In this document: positions 61,601 through 64,000 of the stretch, piece after piece | Position numbering within the stretch: the first letter of the stretch is position 1 | How the letters are laid out: each line of letters opens with the position of its first letter | Source of the DNA: Siderastrea radians | Lineage: Eukaryota; Cnidaria; Anthozoa; Scleractinia; Rhizangiidae | Assembly: GCA_964017195.1 (NCBI GenBank) | Contig: OZ024896.1 | Coordinates: 4,169,987 to 4,233,986 of the forward strand | Length of the DNA stretch: 64,000 nt | Direction of reading: 5' to 3' | Translations under genes and position numbers: made by a program | The notes under the pieces: model-generated | Told to the model about the DNA's origin: nothing | What the model saw: only the letters and a program-made list of their open reading frames with translations | Database searches by the model: none

Positions 61601-64000
61601 CTCTGCTGGCACAAGCTAAGGAGCTTGCGTAGTGTGAGTACCTGAGTACGATATTGCGTTTGCACTCTTTGCTTCATGGGTACTATAAATGTTAATAATA
61701 AATAAATGAAATAAAGGTCTTCTTAGTTTTTTTTTTGTTTGCTCGGTATGCTATCTTGATTTCCGATTTATTGTGCGTACTTCACTTGTGCACAAGAAAA
61801 TGCTATTTGTCTATAAACAGCTAAAACCCAGATAAACATGTCAGTTTGGCTGTTTGATTTTAAAACTGCTCGTCAACTGCTCTTCAAGATTGCATGGTGT
61901 TTGTTTTATCATACGAGTGTATCGTCCTAAGTTCTGATTTTGACACGTTTCGCTCGTTGTTGATGCGACTGTATTGGCCCGTAGTTAATAAAGTTTCAAA
62001 AACTCAGTGTATGGCACGTTTCATGTTCATCATTTATTGGAAAGGAGCTTAATTTCCGAAAGCACCAAATAATTCACAAGCCAAGATGAAACAAAGGTAG
62101 CTTTGAGTTTTGGAAAGAGCGATAAACACATTTACGTTTGCTTATCGGAAAATGAAGAAATTGAACTTTAAGAAATTGAACTTTAAGATTGGCATAATGC
62201 CATTATGTGGTGATGATTCGTGCACTTTGTGAGGGACTTTGGTTTTTCACTTTAATACATTCAGTAATCCGACTAATGTTAATTAAGAACTTACTCTAAC
62301 TATTTATGAAGAAACAAAACTATGCGGTTCGGGACTCAACATTTTAACTAGCGAAGAAATGGCAAAAACGAATTACCTACAGCACGTTCCCGTGAATAAA
62401 ATCACGCAATTATTTTGACAGTTCTAACTGGCTGTCACCTTTCAGTACTTATATGACCCCAGCCAAGAGTCACACAAATCATTGACTCATTGCAGTAGTT
62501 TTCTTTCCGTTTAGTGCGGTCAGAATTTATTTTCATTTTAAATTTGCTTCATTAATTTTTTACATGGGTAACTCATTTTCTTTTATTAGGTAATGCGGTT
62601 TTGACTAAGAGGCACCCTTTTAAACTCATTTTAAAAGCGAGTTTCACTTTCCATTGCTCGATCACTCAGTCGAATTACGATAAGCAAATCGCGTTTTAAA
62701 AACACTCATGTGCACATTTATCAGTTTCAGACGTCCGCACATGCCCGCAATGCGCGGGCCGTTTATTTTATGATTGTCAGAGTATGGTAAACCTTAACTC
62801 GTATACTTGTAGTGAGCTGTGCAAGAACAAAAGCAACAATTTGGATGAAACAAATGGTTCAGATGATTGCACACACTGTCGTGGGGTAAAATGAATTACT
62901 CTATGTTTACAACACACAGTGATTAAAATCTTAAGGTGTGGCATGATATAAAGAAATGAAAAGAAGTGAGAAATTTCAGAGACTGAACAATTACATGTTC
63001 ATTTCAAAAATACAAATAGATACCATTACCATTTCAATGTATGTTTTGTCCATGGACGTTTATCTTTTTTTTTAAGGTACAGTTGTCAACAAAATATTAT
63101 GTTTCTTTATTTCAGCAACTGGTTGGAAACAGCAACAAAGCTACAGTTGTCGTCAACTGGCTGTCTACACCTTTTGCAGCCCAGTACGTCAGAATAGTAC
63201 CAAAAGCGTATAACAATGGAATGTGCATGAGGGTGGACCTATTTGCGTGTGAAGATTGTAAGTACTGTGCATTGAAAACAAAGCAAGTTTTTCGTTTCTT
63301 AGGTCACTAGTGACTTTGACTAGATATGTTTCGTAATGCTATCATGAAAGGTGTATTTCCTTCCAGATTTACTTTGGGCACTTGGCTGTTGAACAGATTA
63401 CCTAATATTAAGCTTTGTTAGTTTATGAGATGCATGCCTAAGACTCATTAGGATATTTGCTGATAGGAAAGTACCGCTTGTGTGTGCATGATATTTGGCA
63501 CTAGGTGAAATATGCACAAATACCAACAGGAAGGTGCTGAGATCTTAAATAAAACTCTACACAGAGGTGTGAATAGTTTGTCATTCACTGGTGTATGTAA
63601 ATGTTTTTCTTCAGATCGAGACTAGAGACAAATTCGTCTTTTGCCTTTTTCCAGTGGTCTCAGTAAACTCATATTTGGACTGTTGAATTGAATGTGATTT
63701 GAGTATCACGTTAACGCTTGCAACTCCTCAGCCTTCTTACATTGTGTAGTTCAGCTGCAACGGAATCCATCAAAAAGTTGTCAAAAACTGAAAAAAAAAA
63801 TCTGTGCAAGTGGAAACGGTACAGCACGTAACACGTAATACACGTGTAATCACACTTCTATGATTGTTTTGTTTCTATTTTAGTCCAAGTTCCCTTCCTT
63901 TTCATCAGTAAACTTAACGACGTCTCTCTACCAGCTTCACCAAGCACATCTGTCACGCTAAACTGCATTTCAAAGTTCAGTCCGCAGCGACCCCCAGGAT
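28571..64000 (+). CDS. receptor gene B: signal peptide, discoidin, FTP x2, discoidin x2, Ig (3' end outside window)
   Basis: Tandem paralog of receptor A. I placed 12 exons by splice borders and phase: 28571-28640, 43283-43596, 45017-45164, 46072-46326, 47410-47598, 56019-56264, 57786-57989, 59385-59692, 60152-60293, 60820-61112, 63116-63257 and 63884 to the window edge. They give about 809 codons without a stop. Domain order is signal peptide, a divergent F5/8-type-C domain, two FTP (fucolectin-like) domains, two discoidin domains close to those of A, then the Ig domain. The rest (FN3, membrane and tail) is expected right of the window by analogy with A. The exon structure predicts a secreted or membrane lectin-like recognition protein. 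The join of exon 1 across 14.6 kb is the least certain. Confidence 0.8.
28835..28980 (-). repeat. dispersed repeat, inverse partner of 26925-27060
   Basis: Read on the minus strand it carries GATCGAATCACTGCACAC, GTACAGCAAAGCGC and GGACAGTTCCTGTCAAG in the same order as 26925-27060 on the + strand. Confidence 0.6.
28981..31204 (+). other. intron 1 of receptor B, no gene seen
   Basis: AT-rich. AATTAAGGACGTTCGCGC near 29869 begins a segment whose first 16 bases reappear inverted near 42156-42172, suggesting members of one repeat family. No convincing ORF is present. Confidence 0.4.
31205..31306. repeat. palindromic hairpin element
   Basis: Nearly the whole 102 bases fold back: TTCTACTCGGGC pairs with GCCCTCGTAGAA, CTGGATATC with GATATCCAG, and ATAACCAAC with GTTGGTTAT. 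The apex is GAGGCGCTACGCGCCTC. Confidence 0.9.
31988..32037. repeat. tandem 10-mer repeat in left arm
   Basis: Units of the type GGAACATCCC repeat about five times. The right arm has the inverse-like GGAATGTTCC units at 33237-33268. Confidence 0.85.
32497..32545. repeat. 49-base palindrome
   Basis: TAGCTTCCCACGCAG...TTTTTA pairs with TAAAAACG...CTGCGTGGGAGGCTA, 22 of 24 arm bases matching. Confidence 0.85.
32848..32918. repeat. short inverted repeat
   Basis: TGCATGCGTAGTCTCCT near the left and AGGAGACTACTGCATGC near the right pair with one indel. Confidence 0.7.
33559..36572 (+). other. intron 1 of receptor B, no secure gene
   Basis: Mostly AT-rich. At about 35160-35310 one frame encodes a 47-residue peptide (with VISLAEAGIKKEFVAIQTTK) that looks protein-like, but stops just upstream break it. 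It may be an exon relic of an unrecognised gene. A CATCGT/CGTCGT microsatellite lies at about 35507-35585. Confidence 0.35.
35507..35585. repeat. (CATCGT/CGT)n microsatellite
   Basis: Irregular CAT and CGT triplet repeats in two blocks separated by a T/C-rich spacer. Confidence 0.85.
36573..39660 (+). pseudogene. decayed gene of an unrecognised multi-copy-type zinc-finger family
   Basis: A long coding signal runs left to right but is broken. The first open stretch (to 37921) starts with a CxxC-type SNCRKK segment after a possible acceptor (CTTAG at 36568-36572). It continues in the same frame past a TAA (37922-37924) to about 38138. Coding then passes to other frames near 38140, 38220, 38640 and 39190. 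Recognisable parts include a PEVTKYQLFQAKKH region, AWKRHLLRAVHQERARQDVL, YRSDCAGSY, a YDFSEPQAGKGPCDR block, one C2H2 finger (C-x4-C-x12-H-x5-H near 38905-38980) and a C-terminal QQIRSFFSRLAA helix. The conserved Asp-containing blocks recall RNase-H-fold transposases, but I cannot prove this. It sits wholly inside intron 1 of receptor B. Confidence 0.65.
39661..41735 (+). other. intron 1 of receptor B, no gene seen
   Basis: 2.1 kb of mixed sequence without a convincing ORF. It may be an old non-coding transposon; the family is not recognised. Confidence 0.4.
41736..41872. mobile_element. 137-base MITE-like element
   Basis: CCAGCCTCGTCCCCAG at the left and CTGGGAACGAGGCTGC at the right form 15 of 16 paired terminal bases. 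Confidence 0.7.
42375..42530. mobile_element. 156-base MITE-like element
   Basis: The left AATAAATCTCTTATTAGACG...GGTGTGAAGTATCGCC pairs with the right GGCGATACTTCACACC...CTAATAAGATTTATT over about 38 bases with few mismatches. Confidence 0.8.
42531..43282 (+). other. end of intron 1 of receptor B, nothing else seen
   Basis: AT-rich sequence up to the acceptor CTTTTAG. Confidence 0.5.
43283..43596 (+). CDS. receptor B exon: divergent discoidin domain, N-terminal part
   Basis: This 314-base exon (phase 1 in, 0 out) encodes SCELSSVGLADGYI, LTASSELNANTPAKNGRLN, SSWCASTSDNNPYLQIGL and VSTQGNSQADQWVETY. These are F5/8-type-C motifs, though the usual YLQIDLG Asp is Gly here. Confidence 0.92.
43597..45016 (+). 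other. intron of receptor B, AT-rich simple repeats
   Basis: 43880-44200 is dominated by AAAT/AAT and short GA/GATA runs. No gene is recognised; the remaining ORFs are composition artefacts. Confidence 0.6.
45017..45164 (+). CDS. receptor B exon: divergent discoidin domain, C-terminal part
   Basis: This 148-base exon (phase 0 in, 1 out) after TTGCAG encodes GFNGNYNQNSIVKHILYSG, IARYLRFVVG and CLRVEVFGV, the usual discoidin ending. Confidence 0.92.
45165..46071 (+). other. intron of receptor B, nothing else seen
   Basis: Contains short A- and C-rich runs (C run at 45680-45692). No gene recognised. Confidence 0.6.
46072..46326 (+). CDS. receptor B exon: FTP (fucolectin-like) domain 1, first part
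   Basis: This 255-base exon (phase 1-1) encodes the FTP signature: NIALFKPTAQSG, SSNAVDGG, a Cys, SWWRVDLGRVETVAEVHILN and RGDCCGSDLDGAKIRVG. The adjacent Cys-Cys pair is typical of F-type lectins. The first Arg of the RxD fucose motif is replaced by Asp. Confidence 0.92.
46327..47409 (+). other. intron of receptor B with a hairpin element
   Basis: Contains the palindrome at 46934-47015 and a CA-rich run near 47294-47311. A possible tiny exon at 46731-46766 is not needed for the reading frame. Confidence 0.55.
46934..47015. mobile_element. 82-base palindromic MITE-like element
   Basis: A perfect 23-base arm begins GCAGACGTCTCCTATTTCC at 46944-46966 and pairs with 46980-47002. Outer bases TAGCCTG and CAGGCTA also pair. 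Confidence 0.9.
47410..47598 (+). CDS. receptor B exon: FTP domain 1, second part
   Basis: This 189-base exon (phase 1-1) encodes the second half of the FTP fold: LCAGNIQVPQGKEKVFFCKP, AYGRYVSISLSG and LCEVEVYST. Confidence 0.92.
47599..48162 (+). other. intron of receptor B before the LINE, nothing else seen
   Basis: 564 bases of intron without recognised feature. Confidence 0.5.
48819..49637. mobile_element. 819-base terminal-inverted-repeat element inside LINE ORF1
   Basis: The ends AGGCCTACTCTGGGACCC (left) and the exact inverse (right) form a 27-base terminal inverted repeat. CTGAGG occurs on both sides (48813-48818 and 49638-49643) as a 6-base target-site duplication. Subterminal regions carry tandem AAAGTCGCCT/C units. 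It has no coding capacity for a transposase, so it is non-autonomous. Confidence 0.93.
48836..48910. repeat. tandem 10-mer AAAGTCGCCY, left subterminal
   Basis: About seven units follow the left terminal repeat. A looser array of the same and inverted-sense units lies at about 49480-49620. Confidence 0.9.
50470..54212 (+). pseudogene. LINE ORF2: endonuclease and reverse transcriptase, one frameshift
   Basis: The first frame (50470-52317) holds an APE-type endonuclease: LNVRG near residue 13, Glu in QET near 43, GGDFN near 148, RRLDFWL near 211 and TDHSAI near 236. It also holds the first reverse transcriptase blocks (GNDGLTIEFY, WRPISLIN, FEKAFDSVNW). The frame is lost near 52310, and a second frame (52308-54212) continues with RGVRQGDPLSP, the catalytic FADD and a Cys/His cluster (CAFCLCNEEC...H...C). 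The element's polymerase is therefore interrupted at the catalytic core by a single shift, making it inactive as read unless this is a sequencing error. Confidence 0.9.
54568..54601 (+). repeat. A-rich 3' tail of the LINE
   Basis: AAAAAATAAAAAAAA-type tail just before the 3' copy of the target-site duplication. Confidence 0.9.
54990..55534 (-). pseudogene. LINE relic: C-terminal reverse transcriptase fragment and 3' UTR
   Basis: On the minus strand about 90 codons (55534-55259) read TPVLYSLHWLPVQYRIRFKI, FKAIHGLAPEYILSNLI and so on, a well-known C-terminal motif of CR1/RTE-type reverse transcriptases. The 3' UTR follows with GCGCTATATAAGTATCAATT and ends in ATT repeats (about 55040). It is 5'-truncated. 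Confidence 0.75.
55535..56018 (+). other. intron of receptor B with minisatellite-like text
   Basis: 55860-55985 has repeated GGGACGTTTATT-like words in decayed form. The rest shows no feature. Confidence 0.45.
56019..56264 (+). CDS. receptor B exon: FTP domain 2, first part
   Basis: This 246-base exon (phase 1-1) encodes LALNRPASQINTVHGG, TRAVDGKITTDF, CTHTNYATDPWWRVDLG, VAEVVIVNRACGG and NFEIRIG. It is a clear FTP domain, but without the Arg and Asp of the RxD fucose motif before FEIR. Confidence 0.93.
56952..57172. repeat. (CCTT)n microsatellite, about 220 bases
   Basis: Nearly pure CCTT/CTTT tetramers with occasional CCCT units. Open frames read through it are artefacts. Confidence 0.98.
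57331..57493. repeat. 163-base palindromic hairpin element
   Basis: TGATTAATAATGGTAATAGG pairs with CCTGTTACCAATTAATCA, and GTCCAATTCGGTC...TAATCATAC pairs with GTATGATTA...GACCGAATTGGAC. The apex is CCGCGTAGCGGG. Confidence 0.92.
57786..57989 (+). CDS. receptor B exon: FTP domain 2, second part
   Basis: This 204-base exon (phase 1-1) encodes SNPSCGGSHSMNSGETKSFYC, GQYVFIRIPG and LTICEVEVYST, the usual FTP C-terminal half. Confidence 0.93.
57990..59384 (+). other. intron of receptor B, one SINE fragment
   Basis: No gene recognised. A tRNA-derived fragment lies at 59001-59046. The final 100 bases resemble the intron end before 496 in receptor A. Confidence 0.5.
59001..59046 (-). repeat. tRNA-derived SINE or tRNA pseudogene fragment
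   Basis: The minus strand reads GGCATGGCCGAGTGACTTG (A box) and CCGGAGGTCCCGGGTTCACG (B box region). The D-arm-to-anticodon part looks deleted relative to 22750-22798. Confidence 0.6.
59385..59692 (+). CDS. receptor B exon: discoidin domain 2, N-terminal part
   Basis: 308 bases, same length and phases as 496-803 in receptor A. Encodes LDPVSISSSSTIPDQRF, DGRLKGSSAWIPGG, YLQIDLGSVYFVCGVATQGN. Confidence 0.95.
60152..60293 (+). CDS. receptor B exon: discoidin domain 2, C-terminal part
   Basis: 142 bases, same as 1243-1384 in receptor A apart from a few substitutions (SLATKFIRFYPVSF, ALRVEVYGS). Confidence 0.95.
60294..60819 (+). other. intron of receptor B, nothing else seen
   Basis: 526 bases. 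It aligns with the ends of the 2290-base intron 1385-3674 of receptor A and lacks the two insertions found there. Confidence 0.7.
60820..61112 (+). CDS. receptor B exon: discoidin domain 3, N-terminal part
   Basis: 293 bases, same as 3675-3967 in receptor A. Encodes CLSSMASERGLRRNFGL, YLEADFRKV and VTGIATQGDNEADKWV. Confidence 0.95.
61113..63115 (+). other. intron of receptor B carrying about 1.4 kb not present in receptor A
   Basis: Flanks align with 3968-4619 of receptor A. The extra sequence lies between about 61285 and 62810. It includes a G-rich block (61410-61475), a segment ending in AATAATAAATAAATG near 61705, and unrecognised AT-rich DNA. No ORF is convincing. Confidence 0.55.
63116..63257 (+). 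CDS. receptor B exon: discoidin domain 3, C-terminal part
   Basis: 142 bases, same as 4620-4761 in receptor A. Encodes QLVGNSNKATVVVNWLS, AQYVRIVPKA and MRVDLFACED. Confidence 0.95.
63258..63883 (+). other. intron of receptor B, nothing else seen
   Basis: 626 bases. It aligns with 4762-6043 of receptor A without the block 4966-5713. Confidence 0.7.
63884..64000 (+). CDS. receptor B exon: Ig domain, start only (cut by window edge)
   Basis: Follows ATTTTAG and encodes QVPFLFISKLNDVSLPASPS and VTLNCISKFSPQRPP, the same start as the Ig exon 6044-6376 of receptor A. Continues beyond the window. Confidence 0.92.

Overview
The window looks like nuclear DNA of an anthozoan cnidarian, most likely a stony coral or close relative. 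It is AT-rich, has small exons with GT/AG introns, carries discoidin, F-type-lectin-like, Ig and FN3 modules, and is crowded with transposons of several classes. Nothing in it looks prokaryotic or viral. The taxon is inferred from style and gene content; no marker gene is present.

Two tandem paralogous receptor genes on the + strand organise the whole window. Receptor gene A enters from the left and ends at 24389. Its 18 visible exons (about 1196 codons) encode two F5/8-type-C (discoidin) domains, one Ig domain, six FN3 domains, a transmembrane helix and a short tail rich in tyrosine motifs. The last FN3 resembles the juxtamembrane FN3 of receptor tyrosine phosphatases, but no phosphatase domain follows. 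Receptor gene B starts with a signal-peptide exon at 28571 and runs off the right edge. It encodes a divergent discoidin domain, two FTP (fucolectin-type) domains, two discoidin domains nearly identical to those of A, and the start of the same Ig domain. Splice phases are compatible through every exon join given. Exon lengths match exactly between A and B (308, 142, 293, 142 bases), so this is a recent tandem duplication. The 5' part of A probably lies left of the window.

The introns are the other half of the story. Gene A's 8.4 kb intron holds a structure with roughly 1 kb inverted arms and a minisatellite, into which a Ty3/gypsy element (12569-16971, minus strand, identical 162-bp LTRs, internal pol deletion) has inserted. 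Gene B's 14.6 kb first intron holds a second long-inverted-repeat element (31363-33558), a decayed gene of an unrecognised zinc-finger family (36573-39660), and several small terminal-inverted-repeat elements. Between B's FTP exons lies a full-length L1-type LINE (48176-54601, 13-bp target-site duplication). Its ORF1 is split by an 819-bp inverted-repeat element and its ORF2 is frameshifted. Smaller relics include two LINE 3' ends, tRNA-derived SINE fragments, hairpin elements and microsatellites.

Functionally, the two receptors look like cell-surface recognition or adhesion proteins: lectin-like and Ig/FN3 ectodomains, with a tail in A that could recruit SH2 proteins. Ligand and biological role are not visible in the sequence.
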